From Rhizobiaceae bacterium CPCC 101076 (GTDB lineage Bacteria > Pseudomonadota > Alphaproteobacteria > Rhizobiales > Methylopilaceae), in NCBI GenBank assembly GCA_003347645.1, contig QDFX01000001.1, positions 62,001-126,000 of the forward strand: a DNA stretch of 64,000 nt. The letters run 5' to 3'. Numbering within the stretch: position 1 is the first letter of the stretch; each line of letters starts with the position of its first letter. The notes beneath the pieces were generated by a model. The model did no database searches. It saw nothing but the letters and a program-made list of their open reading frames with translations, and was not told where the DNA came from. Positions 9,902 through 19,211 of the stretch are shown here, in pieces. Both the position numbers and the translations under genes were made by a program.

Positions 9902-10048
9902 ATGCCTCTCGAAACTATCGTCGTTCTCAGTGCGGTTGTCAGCGTTTTCGGATTTTTCGCCTTCGTGCTGGAGTTCGCATGCCGGCAATCGGCGCAGGCG
10001 CGGGCGGAAAAGGCCGCCCGCCACAGTCTGCTTCAGCCAGCCGAGTGA
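9902..10048 (+). CDS. Small single-pass membrane protein, predicted FNR-regulated
   Basis: 48 residues, starting MPLETIVVLSAVVSVFGFF. One membrane helix (about 5-25) is followed by a basic, Ala/Arg-rich cytoplasmic tail. A strong ribosome-binding site (GGAGA at 9891-9895, six bases before ATG) and the perfect FNR box upstream make it a convincing gene despite its size. Small proteins like this often assist terminal oxidases (CcoQ, CydX), but no such genes are in the window and the sequence does not identify it. Its stop abuts the stop of the convergent glycosyltransferase gene. Confidence 0.7.
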   Translation: MPLETIVVLSAVVSVFGFFAFVLEFACRQSAQARAEKAARHSLLQPAE

Positions 10049-11197
10049 TCAGGCGAGGGACGGGTTGTCGAGCTCGTCCTGGGATTTCGGCCTGATGTCC
10101 ATGGACTGACCGTGCCAGAGGATTTCACCCGCGAGCCAGCCCCGCATCCAAACGGCGGGGATCATGAAATCCCGCGCAAGCATAGCGACGGGCTGAAGCG
10201 GTGAGGTGTGCCAACCCTTGCGAGCGGCGAGCGCCATTTCCGGCACGTAGTTCACCAGCATGACAGCCGCAGCGGCAGCCGGGACGCTCACTCCGGCATT
10301 TGTCGCCGCGATCATCGCGGAGAGGATGGCGACGCCCGAGCCGATGAATATCTCCGGTACGTACAACGCCGGGAAGGTGACGCGGCGCAGGCGTGCCCAG
10401 CGGATCTGGCGGGACCAGATCTCCTTCGCGGTGCGCGAGCCGAGCGGCTGTTCGAACGGCGAATTGGCGAGATGGACATGGCGGCCGGCGCGGCGCACCA
10501 GCTTGGTCGCCGCCGCGTCCTCGGCGATCTCCGCCGCGAGCGCGCGGATGCCGCCATTGCCATCGAGGAACGGCTTGTTCCAGAGCATGCTCTTGCCCTG
10601 CGCATAGCCCTGGCCGACGCTCTCGCCGGCATATTGCCAGCGGGCCTGCAGCGTATTGAGGAAGGCGCATTCGACCTCAGCCCAGAAACCGTCGGGCCGT
10701 GAACCGATCGGCGTCGAGCAGACGAGCCCGGTATCGGGCTCCCAACTGGCGAAGAGCTGCTGGATGTAATCGGCCGGCATCAGGACGTTGGAATCGGCGA
10801 GCACGACCCAATCATTCCGCGCGGCGTCCCAGCCTTTGACGCAGTTGTTGAGCTTCGGATTCTCGCTGATGCGGTCGTCACCAGTGAGGATGCGCGCGGG
10901 GATATGAGGCACGGCCGCCATATGGCGTTCGATGACCTGGATGATCGGATCGCTGTCCTGGGCGACGCAGAAAATGAGCTCGTAATCCGGGTAATCGAGC
11001 GAGAAGGCGGATGTCAGCGTCTCGTCGGAGAACCGCTCGACACCGCGAGCGGGAATCACCACCGATACAGGCGGTATGGCGCGCGGCACCGGAAGCCGTT
11101 CGTGCCTGCTGAGCCGCATCGCGGCGAGGCTCAACGTCGTGAGATTGACGGTGGTGAGGAGGATCGAAAGGCCGGCAGTCGCAACGGTGATGCTCAT
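10049..11197 (-). CDS. Membrane glycosyltransferase, ceramide glucosyltransferase-like (GT21)
   Basis: 382 residues. An N-terminal membrane helix (about 3-25) is followed by a GT-A domain (PPVSVVIPARGVE; the D1-D2 region DSNVLMP) and a conserved late motif QIRWARLRR, equivalent to the (Q/R)XXRW signature of processive and GT21 enzymes. Two further membrane segments lie near 285-320. Related bacterial enzymes glycosylate ceramide or hopanoid-type lipids (HpnI-like). The ATG at 11197 is preferred over a GTG four codons upstream because a GGGGA lies in front of it. Confidence 0.8.
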   Translation of the reverse strand: MSITVATAGLSILLTTVNLTTLSLAAMRLSRHERLPVPRAIPPVSVVIPARGVERFSDETLTSAFSLDYPDYELIFCVAQDSDPIIQVIERHMAAVPHIPARILTGDDRISENPKLNNCVKGWDAARNDWVVLADSNVLMPADYIQQLFASWEPDTGLVCSTPIGSRPDGFWAEVECAFLNTLQARWQYAGESVGQGYAQGKSMLWNKPFLDGNGGIRALAAEIAEDAAATKLVRRAGRHVHLANSPFEQPLGSRTAKEIWSRQIRWARLRRVTFPALYVPEIFIGSGVAILSAMIAATNAGVSVPAAAAAVMLVNYVPEMALAARKGWHTSPLQPVAMLARDFMIPAVWMRGWLAGEILWHGQSMDIRPKSQDELDNPSLA

Positions 11198-11380
11198 CGA
11201 CGTCCCCACTGAAGCGAAGACAGTTATGCGACGGCAGATGCAAGTTTTATGACACGCGCCCGAGGATATCCCGTACGGAGGGAAACGTCTTCACGAACAG
11301 GAATTTACTGGCTATAGCGGAAGGCGGGTGGCGGCCCACGCGTCTTCGTTTCGACGGAGACGAAGACAGGATTCGCTCGC

Positions 11381-12340
11381 GTGCAGCGCTTCTCCACCCG
11401 TGACGTCCCGGCCCGGGACCGGCTCGCCTTCGCTCATGATTTCGTCGCCCGCCACGTCGCGGGCCTGCAATTCACCCCATCCGCGGGGATCGATCTCGAC
11501 TTCGATCTGTCGGCGATGATCCTGCCGTCGAACGTGACGGTGGGCGACGCGCGTTACACGCCGCTTCGGGGCGCCCGGACCCGGGAACTCCTGCAGGACG
11601 GGCGCGACAATTACCTGATGACGATCCACGAGACCGATTTCGAATGCTCGATCGTCGGCGGTCCGCCGATCAAGGTAGCGGCCGGCGACGTGATGATCGT
11701 CAATGAAGGCGTGCAGATGAATTTCGATCTGCCTTACACACTGGTGAAGGTGATTTCGCTGGAGCGGTCGCGTATGGCCGGGCTCGTGCCGCGCATCGAT
11801 CTCGACCACTCCTATCACATCCCCAGAAGCGCTCCCGGTGTCTCGCTGCTCGATGGCTACGCGGCTCTGTTGCGCCGCTATCCGCCAGATTCGGACAGAG
11901 CCCGTGCGGTCTCGTCGAACCACCTCTACGATCTCGCGGCGCTGATGTTCGAGGGAGTGGTCGACGGCGGAGCCGGGCGAACCGGGGCCGGCATCAAGGC
12001 GGCGCGCCTTGAACTGGTGAAGAGGGACATTCTCGACCGGATCGCCGATCCGGAGCTCGACGCGGCAGCTGTGGCGCGGCGCCAGGGGATTTCACCGCGC
12101 TATCTCCATATGCTGTTCGAGGGTGATGGCGTGACCTTCTCTGAGTTCCTCCGGATTAACCGGCTCGATCTGGCCTATCGGCTGTTGCGGGTGACGCGGC
12201 CCGAGCGGGAGACGATCTCCTCCATCGCTTTCGATGTCGGTTTCCGCGACCTCTCCAGCTTCAACCGCGCCTTTCGGCAGCGCTACGGCGCGACGCCGTC
12301 AGACATCCGGGCGCAGGCCATGCGCGATCGCAGTTCCTGA
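11381..12340 (+). CDS. AraC-family transcriptional regulator
   Basis: 319 residues, GTG start. The N-terminal two thirds resemble the AraC-binding-like domain found in NphR/FeaR-type regulators (VAAGDVMIVNEGVQMNFDLP). The C-terminal 100 residues are a double HTH: AAVARRQGISPRYLHMLFE and the signature SSIAFDVGFRDLSSFNRAFR. No linked catabolic operon is next to it: the upstream neighbour is divergent and the downstream genes encode envelope proteins, so the inducer is unknown. Confidence 0.9.
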   Translation: MQRFSTRDVPARDRLAFAHDFVARHVAGLQFTPSAGIDLDFDLSAMILPSNVTVGDARYTPLRGARTRELLQDGRDNYLMTIHETDFECSIVGGPPIKVAAGDVMIVNEGVQMNFDLPYTLVKVISLERSRMAGLVPRIDLDHSYHIPRSAPGVSLLDGYAALLRRYPPDSDRARAVSSNHLYDLAALMFEGVVDGGAGRTGAGIKAARLELVKRDILDRIADPELDAAAVARRQGISPRYLHMLFEGDGVTFSEFLRINRLDLAYRLLRVTRPERETISSIAFDVGFRDLSSFNRAFRQRYGATPSDIRAQAMRDRSS

Positions 12341-12444
12341 GCCAAGTTCGCTCCATGCCGCATCTGTGCGCCTAGCGCCAAGACGCCCATCCCGGTGGGC
12401 CCTAACAAGGGCACGGGAAAAGGGGCGGCTCGATCAGGTGGGAC

Positions 12445-12807
12445 ATGAGAGAAGCCGTAATGCTGGTGTGCGCACTCGCGCTTATGGGATGTAACCAGAC
12501 GACGAGTTCAACCGCACAGAAGACATCTGCCGAAACGAAGACTGCCGCAGCCGCTCCACGCGCTGTCGCCACACCGGCTGAGGCGCAGGCGGCTGCCAAC
12601 CGCTGCGCCGATGCGGCTCAGCAAGCTGCGCAAGCCCAGACCAATGCGGCGATGATGGGCGGCGCGCTGTCCATGGTCGGCGGTTTCGGCGGAGTTGCCG
12701 GGCGCGGTGGCGTGATCGCTGCCCAGGCGGCATCGGTTGGCGGCTCGGTCATGCAGGCACAGGCCAACGGCCGGGCACAGGCGGCCATGACGGCGGAGTG
12801 CCAGTGA
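12445..12807 (+). CDS. Small lipoprotein, hypothetical
   Basis: 120 residues. A short lipoprotein signal with lipobox LMGC (Cys about residue 16) is followed by a Thr/Ser/Ala-rich linker and a Gly-rich hydrophobic stretch (MMGGALSMVGGFGGVAG) that could insert in a membrane. One more Cys pair flanks this region. Its TGA overlaps the ATG of the next gene (TGATG), so the two are translationally coupled. No family recognised. Confidence 0.65.
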   Translation: MREAVMLVCALALMGCNQTTSSTAQKTSAETKTAAAAPRAVATPAEAQAAANRCADAAQQAAQAQTNAAMMGGALSMVGGFGGVAGRGGVIAAQAASVGGSVMQAQANGRAQAAMTAECQ

Positions 12808-13307
12808 TGGAATTCCGTACTGTACGTACGCTTTGTCTCGCGCTGGCTTTGGGGATTAGCCTGACGCCGGTCGCCGCCACCGCGTTGACGTCGGATGAAA
12901 CCGCGAAGGTCGTCACGATCATTGAGAAGCTGCAGCCCTCGCGCGGCAAGGTCGCCTATGACGAGGGCGAGGCGGATCAATGGTTCGAGGACGATAGCGC
13001 GGAGAACGGATTGATCGGCAAGGCAGGCTTCGACCAGCAAGGCTGGAAGACCTCCTTCGACGCGGTGCTTAAGGGCTTCCTCGCGTCGATCCCTCAAGCG
13101 GAGATCGATGGTCTCCTGGAACAGGTGCGGACGCATTTCCGTCAGGCGCGGAACATGACGCCCGAGCAGCGGACCGCCGCGCTCAACCTCTACGACGAAC
13201 AGGTCGCGATCATCCGCGCCCTACGTGAGGAGGGCCGCGCCTACGCGGACACCGTCCGCCCGTTCCAGGATCGCCTACGCCGCGTCGTCTCCACCAACGG
13301 AGACTGA
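12807..13307 (+). CDS. Secreted hypothetical protein
   Basis: 166 residues. A signal peptide (TVRTLCLALALGISLTPVAA, cleavage near ATA) precedes an acidic, helical mature domain without cysteines (for example EQVRTHFRQARNMTPEQRT). The start is set by overlap with the lipoprotein stop codon (TGATG at 12805). The pair probably acts in the cell envelope; nothing more specific can be said. Confidence 0.65.
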   Translation: MEFRTVRTLCLALALGISLTPVAATALTSDETAKVVTIIEKLQPSRGKVAYDEGEADQWFEDDSAENGLIGKAGFDQQGWKTSFDAVLKGFLASIPQAEIDGLLEQVRTHFRQARNMTPEQRTAALNLYDEQVAIIRALREEGRAYADTVRPFQDRLRRVVSTNGD

Positions 13308-13331
13308 CGCCGCTGGCGGATGTGCGCGGTT

Positions 13332-14918
13332 TCAGCCCCGTTCGCGCACATCCGCGAAGCGCAGAGCCGGCCAGTCCTGCTTGGCCTGGTCCAGGGCCCA
13401 TGCGTTACGCGCCAGATAGACGAGCGCGCCATCCCGGTCCTCGGCGACCGATGAGCGGTTCACTTCCAGGAATTTTTCGATCACGGTCTTGTCGTCGCTG
13501 GCGATCCAGCGCGCGGTGACGAAGGGCGCCTGATCATACCGGATCGGCACGCCGTATTCCTTGTCCATACGCGAGGCGAGCACGTCGAGCTGAAGCGGGC
13601 CGACGACGCCGACGATGGCCTGCGCGCCGATCAGCGGACGGAAAACCTGCGTGACGCCTTCCTCGGCCATGTCCTGAAGCGCGCGGCTGAGCTGCTTGGC
13701 CTTCATCGGGTCATCAAGCGACACGCGGCGGAGGATTTCCGGCGCGAAGTTCGGAATGCCCTCGAAGCGGATCGTCTCGCCTTCGGTCAGCGTATCGCCG
13801 ACGCGGAGCATTCCATGGTTCGGGATGCCGATAATGTCGCCGGGCAGCGCCTCGTCGGCGGTCTCGCGCTCCTGGGCGAAGAAGAAGATCGGCGCGGCGA
13901 TCGTAACCATGCGGTTTTCGCGAACGTGGAACAGCTTCATGCCGCGCTTGAACTTGCCAGAGCAGAGCCGGACGAAGGCGACGCGGTCGCGATGGTTCGG
14001 GTCCATGTTCGCCTGGACCTTGAACACGAAGCCGGTGACCGGCGCCTCGCTCGCCGAGACCTTGCGGCCATTGGCCGGCCGCGTGGTTGGTGGCGGCGCG
14101 AATTTTTCGAGCGCGTCGAGCAGGCGGTCGACACCGAATTCCTTTAGCGCCGAGCCGAAATAGACCGGCGAGAGATGGCCTTCGAGGAAGCTTTCGCGGT
14201 CGAACCGCGAAAGAACGCCCTCGGCGAGTTCGAGGCCCTCGATGGAGGGATTGAGGATGTGCGGCTCGACGTGAGCTTTCTCCTCAAGTTCGTGCGGATC
14301 TGAGAAGGTGAGTTCCTTCGACTGCGTGCCGCCGCGCACCTCGGGAAGAAGCGCGACCTTCTGCTCGATGTCGATCAGGCCACGGAAATCGGTGCCGAGG
14401 CCGATCGGCCAGGTCATTGGCGCGAGATCGAGCGCGAGGCCCGACGCGATGTCGTCGAGCAGGGTCAGCGGGTCGACGCCTTCGCGATCGACCTTGTTGA
14501 TGAAGGTGATGATCGGGATGTCGCGAAGGCGGCAGACCTCGAACAGCTTGCGGGTCTGGCTCTCGATGCCCTTGGCCGCGTCGATGACCATGACCGCGGC
14601 GTCGACTGCCGACAGCGTCCGGTAGGTGTCTTCCGAGAAGTCTGAGTGGCCGGGCGTATCGAGCAGGTTGAAGGTGATGCCGTCGCGCTCGAACGTCATC
14701 ACCGACGAGGTCACGGAGATGCCGCGCTTTTGCTCGATATCCATCCAGTCGGAGCGGGCGCGACGGCGCTCGCCACGTGCCTTCACGTCACCGGCCGCGC
14801 GGATGGCGCCGCCCGCCAGCAGCAAACGCTCGGTGAGCGTGGTCTTGCCGGCGTCGGGATGCGAGATGATCGCGAAGGTGCGGCGCGATGCGGACGGAGA
14901 AACGGATTCGGCAGTCAT
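13332..14918 (-). CDS. prfC: Peptide chain release factor 3 (RF3)
   Basis: 528 residues, the normal length. GTPase motifs are intact: P-loop SHPDAGKTTLTE, switch region RGISVTSSVM, DTPGHSDF and NKVD. The translation-factor domain II and the RF3-specific C-terminal domain (DDPMKAKQLSRALQDMAEEG, DVLASRMDKEYGV) follow. RF3 uses GTP to recycle RF1/RF2 from the ribosome after termination. The gene is monocistronic by position and converges on the preceding secreted-protein gene. Confidence 0.96.
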   Translation of the reverse strand: MTAESVSPSASRRTFAIISHPDAGKTTLTERLLLAGGAIRAAGDVKARGERRRARSDWMDIEQKRGISVTSSVMTFERDGITFNLLDTPGHSDFSEDTYRTLSAVDAAVMVIDAAKGIESQTRKLFEVCRLRDIPIITFINKVDREGVDPLTLLDDIASGLALDLAPMTWPIGLGTDFRGLIDIEQKVALLPEVRGGTQSKELTFSDPHELEEKAHVEPHILNPSIEGLELAEGVLSRFDRESFLEGHLSPVYFGSALKEFGVDRLLDALEKFAPPPTTRPANGRKVSASEAPVTGFVFKVQANMDPNHRDRVAFVRLCSGKFKRGMKLFHVRENRMVTIAAPIFFFAQERETADEALPGDIIGIPNHGMLRVGDTLTEGETIRFEGIPNFAPEILRRVSLDDPMKAKQLSRALQDMAEEGVTQVFRPLIGAQAIVGVVGPLQLDVLASRMDKEYGVPIRYDQAPFVTARWIASDDKTVIEKFLEVNRSSVAEDRDGALVYLARNAWALDQAKQDWPALRFADVRERG

Positions 14919-14993
14919 GGCCGCTGGGTTTGTCTCGATTGTTCGGGTTGGCGTTCACCTACCAGCCGCGGGCCGGTTTGAACAGGCGCGGGG

Positions 14994-15818
14994 CTACTTG
15001 CAGTAAAGTGCGTTCTTATTGCGGCCGCGCTTAGCGAGATCCAGGTGGAAATGCTCGGCGTGAGAGGGATCGGAGCCGGGGCCGAGCACCGTCGTGAACG
15101 GGCCGCAGGCCTTGCCGCGGATCTCGGTCATGAAGGCGAGGCCGGGTTCGGTCGGGTCACCGACCTTCACCGTCTTGCCGGATAGCTGCTGGAAGTAGCC
15201 TATATCGATGGCGTTCGCCTTGGCGTGCTCGCTCATCTTGGCGCCCGCGACGTGATTGCGGGGCCGGCACTGGTAGCCGCCCGTGCTCTGGAAACCCTTG
15301 ATCGCCTCGCCGAGATGCTTGAGCGCCATCGGCTGAAGCGAATCCCGGACCCAGGTGACGAGCGAAGACGCGATCGCGCATTGCGTCGTTATCGGCGGAT
15401 CCAGCACAACCGGCTGGCTGTCCTTCGGGCGGATCGCGATCAGTCTGATCGGAGTCAGCGCCCCGCATTCTCCCTCGGTGAGACGCGGCAGTCGTTCGAA
15501 CTCGGCCTCCTTCGAGGTTTCCAGAGCGTCGCAGATCGGGTCGGGCACGGGTTCGATCGGGAATTCGACTTCCACGGTTCCCGGCGGCACTGGTGTTGGC
15601 TCTGGACCCGGCTTTTCCTTTGTCGCTTCCTCGTTCCGAGGTTCCGCCTCCGCAGGCTTCTCGACGGATTTCTCGGTCAGCGATTTCGGCTTCGGCTTCG
15701 GCTCCGGCAAGGCCGGCGGCGGCTTCAATGCGGCCGGCCTTGGCTGCGGCAAGGGGACCGCCATGGCGGCGAAAGCGAAAGTGCAAAGGAGGAGGGAGAT
15801 GGTCAGCCGCAGGGTCAC
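14994..15818 (-). CDS. Extensin-like C-terminal domain protein, secreted
   Basis: 274 residues. A signal peptide (RLTISLLLCTFAFAAMAVP) and a Pro/Lys/Glu-rich low-complexity linker (about 22-90) precede a Cys-containing domain of the extensin-like family (CGALTPIRLIAI, then GYQCRPRN-HVAGAKMSEHAKANAIDI, and a final DPSHAEHFHLDL). The conserved His/Asp pattern (SEHAKANAID, HAEHFHLD) recalls metal-dependent D-Ala-D-Ala peptidases, which suggests a role at peptidoglycan. That activity is an inference. Confidence 0.85.
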   Translation of the reverse strand: MTLRLTISLLLCTFAFAAMAVPLPQPRPAALKPPPALPEPKPKPKSLTEKSVEKPAEAEPRNEEATKEKPGPEPTPVPPGTVEVEFPIEPVPDPICDALETSKEAEFERLPRLTEGECGALTPIRLIAIRPKDSQPVVLDPPITTQCAIASSLVTWVRDSLQPMALKHLGEAIKGFQSTGGYQCRPRNHVAGAKMSEHAKANAIDIGYFQQLSGKTVKVGDPTEPGLAFMTEIRGKACGPFTTVLGPGSDPSHAEHFHLDLAKRGRNKNALYCK

Positions 15819-15866
15819 ATCGGCACAAACGGCCGGACGGCGAAGAAGTTCACCCGAAAGAGAAGG

Positions 15867-16811
15867 TCAGTTGGATGCCGAGGTTTCGAACGCTGGCGTT
15901 TCGACGACCCGGGCGATATCGGACGCGAGGCGTTCGATCTCCCGTCGGAGCGCTGCCATCTCCTCGTTGTCGGCGCCGCCGCGGGCGAAGCCGTCCATCT
16001 CGACCTGCGCGACCGATAGTTGGCCGAGCAGGTTGTTTTTCTCGGCCTGCAATTCGTCGATCCTCTTCTGGAACTCGCGCTCGTTCAGATCGAGTTTCGT
16101 TAGCGCCTGAGAGAGATTGCTCTCGGTCTCGACCAACTTCTGATGGATGCTCTCCGCGCGGTCGTGCTCGTTCTTGACTGCCTCGTTGGTGCGGTTGAGC
16201 CGTTCCTGAATCTCCTCGGCTGCCTGGCGGGCTGCCGCGAGCTGGCGTTCGAGGTTCGCGATGACCTGGCTGGACTGGGCGCTCTGACTTTGCACGGTTG
16301 CGCTCTGGACCTTGCGGTCGTCGGCGAGGCGAACGAGCTCCGTGGTGTCGTCCTGAGCGATCTCCAGTTCATCGCGTGTAATGGCCAGCAGGCGTTCGGT
16401 CTCGGAGAGGCGCTGCCTCGTTGCGTTGAGTTCGGCACCGACCTTCGCGACCTCGTTTCGGGCGGCGGCCTCGCGCTGCGCCCAGTCCGCGATCGCGGCG
16501 CGATCGGTCTCGATCTGCGCCTTCATGTCGAGGATGTCCTGATTGCGCCGGCCGACATCGGCCATGCTGGCTGTCATCCGCTCGCGCATGATGTTGGCCT
16601 GGCGCTCAAGTCGGCGATGCTCGACGGCAAGCTGGGCGCGAACGAGGTCGCGAGACGCGACGATCTCGTCACGGGACAGGGGCAGGCGCCGCATGATGCG
16701 ATGCGTCGTCAGCCGCACGGCGCGGTTCCAGAGCGCGCGGCCAAAGAACAGCGCGACGAGGCTCGCGGTCAGAAAGCCGAGCGCGGCGTATAGAAGCGGC
16801 TCGACCATCAC
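15867..16811 (-). CDS. Membrane-anchored coiled-coil protein, hypothetical
   Basis: 314 residues. One N-terminal membrane helix (LLYAALGFLTASLVALFFG) is followed by a short basic stretch and about 240 residues of continuous heptad-rich coiled coil (from EHRRLERQANIMRERMTASM to about RIDELQAEKNNLLGQLS). No catalytic domain is present. Such proteins are common in Hyphomicrobiales and may act as envelope or polarity scaffolds. It stands alone between the extensin-like gene and eipA, all on the minus strand. Confidence 0.75.
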   Translation of the reverse strand: MMVEPLLYAALGFLTASLVALFFGRALWNRAVRLTTHRIMRRLPLSRDEIVASRDLVRAQLAVEHRRLERQANIMRERMTASMADVGRRNQDILDMKAQIETDRAAIADWAQREAAARNEVAKVGAELNATRQRLSETERLLAITRDELEIAQDDTTELVRLADDRKVQSATVQSQSAQSSQVIANLERQLAAARQAAEEIQERLNRTNEAVKNEHDRAESIHQKLVETESNLSQALTKLDLNEREFQKRIDELQAEKNNLLGQLSVAQVEMDGFARGGADNEEMAALRREIERLASDIARVVETPAFETSASN

Positions 16812-16901
16812 GAAGCCCGATTTCGCCTAGCGGAGAGGGCCATATGCCATGCACGGCCTGCCGCCGCCAGTGTTCAGTGGCGACAGACCGTCATGAATTC
16901 G

Positions 16902-17492
16902 TCAGAAGGGATTCCAGGTCGCGGACGGCGTGAACTTCAGATAGCCGACATTGACGCCGAAACGGGCGCCGACGCCCGACTGGATCGGCACCAGCACGAT
17001 GTTGTCGATCGTCAGTGCCGTCATGCCGAAGCCGCCAACGAGATAGGCGGAGCCGTTAATGCCGCCATAGCGCCTGAAGATCGCGCGTGGACCGGGGAGG
17101 TTGTAGACGAGGATCATCGTCCGGGCGCCCTCGCCGCCGAAGTCGAAGCCGAGCGACGGCCCCTGCCAGTAGACCCGGCTTTCGCCCTCGGTCTTCATGT
17201 AGAGCTTGCCCTCGCCGTAGCGCAGGCCCGCGCCGATCGCGCCCGAGCCCTCCTGGCCGAGGATATAGCCGTTCGGTCGACCCCATTGCTGGCCGGCGCG
17301 CTCGACGAGCATCGCCAGCTCTCGCGAGACGGTGCCGAAGAATTTATGACCTCTCGAGACGATCTCGTCCGCCGAATAGGTGCCGGCGCGTTGCGAGGTT
17401 TCATACTGCGCAGCGGCGGGCGAGGCGGCCAGGCCGGCCAAGGCGAGCGAGAAAGCGGCAAACAGCAGGCGGGCAGCGGAGGTTAGCGGCAT
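16902..17492 (-). CDS. eipA: EipA-family envelope protein (DUF1134)
   Basis: 196 residues. A signal peptide (cleavage after ASPAAAQ) is followed by a compact beta-rich domain typical of DUF1134: YSADEIVSRGHKFFGTVSRE, SLGFDFGGEGARTMILVYN and the end GVNVGYLKFTPSATWNPF. The Brucella homologue EipA is a periplasmic protein needed for envelope integrity and is under CtrA/CcrM-type cell-cycle control. Assignment to the family is firm; the name is by similarity. Confidence 0.88.
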   Translation of the reverse strand: MPLTSAARLLFAAFSLALAGLAASPAAAQYETSQRAGTYSADEIVSRGHKFFGTVSRELAMLVERAGQQWGRPNGYILGQEGSGAIGAGLRYGEGKLYMKTEGESRVYWQGPSLGFDFGGEGARTMILVYNLPGPRAIFRRYGGINGSAYLVGGFGMTALTIDNIVLVPIQSGVGARFGVNVGYLKFTPSATWNPF

Positions 17493-17601
17493 CTCACTCA
17501 GATCCCCGGCGAGTGGTTGAAGTGCGCAAGTGATTCGCGGAGCGCGAATGCACCGACTTTTGAACGAAACTGTGACCGAGCAAAGGCCGTCTTTCCCGCC
17601 A

Positions 17602-18417
17602 TCAACGGGGCGGCTGGCCCCACACGACGAACGGGCCGTTGCGAAAGTCCTGCTCGACCTTGCCGTAGCCGAGGAGCTCGCCCTCCGGCGTCAGGACCGA
17701 GCCGCCCGCGGCAACGACCAGCGCCTCTCCCGCGGCGGTATCCCATTCCATGGTCGGACCGAAACGGACGTAAAGATCGGCCGATCCCTCCGCGACGAGA
17801 CCGAATTTGTAGGCCGAGCCGAGGCGCTCTCGTTTCTCGATCGCCATCATGTCGAGGAAGGCCTCGGTCATCGGATCGTTATACCCGCGACTTGTCAGGG
17901 CGACGGGCAAGGCGGGCTGGGCACGGGTCGCGATCGGCGTGAAGCCGTGCTTGTCGGGAAGAGTGCCGGGTTCGGCAAGCGCTCGCTGCGCGCCACCGCC
18001 GGGCACGCCCCGATAGAACCTGCCGAGAGCGGGGACCGCGAGAATGCCGAGCGCCGGGCGTCCCGCGATGACGAGGCCGATATTCACCGTGTATTCGGGG
18101 CGGCCGGCGACATATTCGCGGGTTCCGTCGAGGGGATCGATGACAAGGAAGGTTCCGCTGGTTTCGGCATATTGGCCGCACGAGGCGCTTTCCTCGGCCA
18201 GGACCGGAACGCCGGGCAGGATGAGGCCGAGCCCGCGCATCAACATTTCCTCGGCCTGCACGTCTGCATTGGTGACAGGTGAGGCGTCCGCCTTCGAGCG
18301 GACCTCGAACCCGGTCTTCGACAGGCTGAGTATGAGGCGGCCGGCTTCGGCGGCGAGTTCGGTTAACGGGATGGCGAGCGAAACGAGCTCTTTGGTTCCG
18401 CCGGACAAAGACGACAA
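17602..18417 (-). CDS. cysQ: 3'(2'),5'-bisphosphate nucleotidase CysQ
   Basis: 271 residues. Inositol-monophosphatase-fold metal motifs are complete: EESAS, the DPLDGTREY core and WDTAAGEAL. CysQ removes phosphate from 3'-phosphoadenosine 5'-phosphate formed during sulfate assimilation. The start is a TTG with GGAG six bases ahead; no ATG lies near. The gene is divergent from chpT with 131 bp between the starts. Confidence 0.92.
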   Translation of the reverse strand: MSSLSGGTKELVSLAIPLTELAAEAGRLILSLSKTGFEVRSKADASPVTNADVQAEEMLMRGLGLILPGVPVLAEESASCGQYAETSGTFLVIDPLDGTREYVAGRPEYTVNIGLVIAGRPALGILAVPALGRFYRGVPGGGAQRALAEPGTLPDKHGFTPIATRAQPALPVALTSRGYNDPMTEAFLDMMAIEKRERLGSAYKFGLVAEGSADLYVRFGPTMEWDTAAGEALVVAAGGSVLTPEGELLGYGKVEQDFRNGPFVVWGQPPR

Positions 18418-18548
18418 TCTGATCTCCGAAGCCTTGTGTGAAGCTGGAGCGTTTACCTGCGAAGGGCGCTTGAGGCGAATCTCTGCGATTGTGTATCACG
18501 CCTTGGACGCTCGGTCGGCCGGATGCCGCCGCTCGCTTGGAGGCCACA

Positions 18549-19211
18549 ATGACAGAGCCGGTCGAACTCGACGCCCTGGATCTCGCCGCGCTGATTTCCA
18601 GCCGTTTGTGCCACGACGTCATCAGCCCGGTCGGCGCGATCGTCAACGGGCTTGAAGTGCTGGAGGAGGAGAAGGACCCGCAGATGCGGGAATTCGCCAT
18701 CGACCTCGTCCGAAAGAGCGCCCAACAAGCCTCAGCCAGGCTTCAATTCGCCCGTCTGGCGTTCGGTGCCGCCGGCTCCGCTGGTGCGATGATCGACGTC
18801 GCCGATGCGGAGCAGGTGGCTCATGGATTCATCAAGGACAGCAAAGCTGAACTGGAGTGGAGCGCACCCCGTGTCCTCCTGCCGAAGAACAAGGTGAAGC
18901 TGCTGCTGAACCTGGTCGTCATCGCGCATACGACGATCCCGCGCGGTGGCCTGATGAAGGTGTCCGTCGAGGGAAACGAGCCGGACACTCTGATCCGCAT
19001 CGTCACGACCGGCCAGATGGCGCGCGTTCCCGCGGGCGTTCAGGATCTGATCAGCGGCCAGCCGCATGAGGACCGCATCGACGCGCACGTGATCCAGCCG
19101 TTCTATACAGGCCTCGTTGCCCGGGCATCAAACATGGATGTCGAGATGTCGGTAGACGAGGGCTCGGTGACTATCATCGCCTCGCCGTCAGCAGCTCCGG
19201 CAGCTGCTTAA
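18549..19211 (+). CDS. chpT: ChpT histidine phosphotransferase of the CtrA phosphorelay
   Basis: 220 residues from the ATG at 18549 (TTGGAGG seven bases ahead of it). The dimeric helical domain carries the phospho-accepting His22 in SSRLCHDVISPVGAIVNGLE, the ChpT signature, followed by a degenerate ATPase-like domain (KNKVKLLLNLVVIAHTTIPRGG) that docks the receiver domain. ChpT moves phosphate from the hybrid kinase CckA to CtrA and CpdR. It sits directly before the chemotaxis operon, and its stop codon overlaps a perfect CtrA box. Confidence 0.95.
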   Translation: MTEPVELDALDLAALISSRLCHDVISPVGAIVNGLEVLEEEKDPQMREFAIDLVRKSAQQASARLQFARLAFGAAGSAGAMIDVADAEQVAHGFIKDSKAELEWSAPRVLLPKNKVKLLLNLVVIAHTTIPRGGLMKVSVEGNEPDTLIRIVTTGQMARVPAGVQDLISGQPHEDRIDAHVIQPFYTGLVARASNMDVEMSVDEGSVTIIASPSAAPAAA

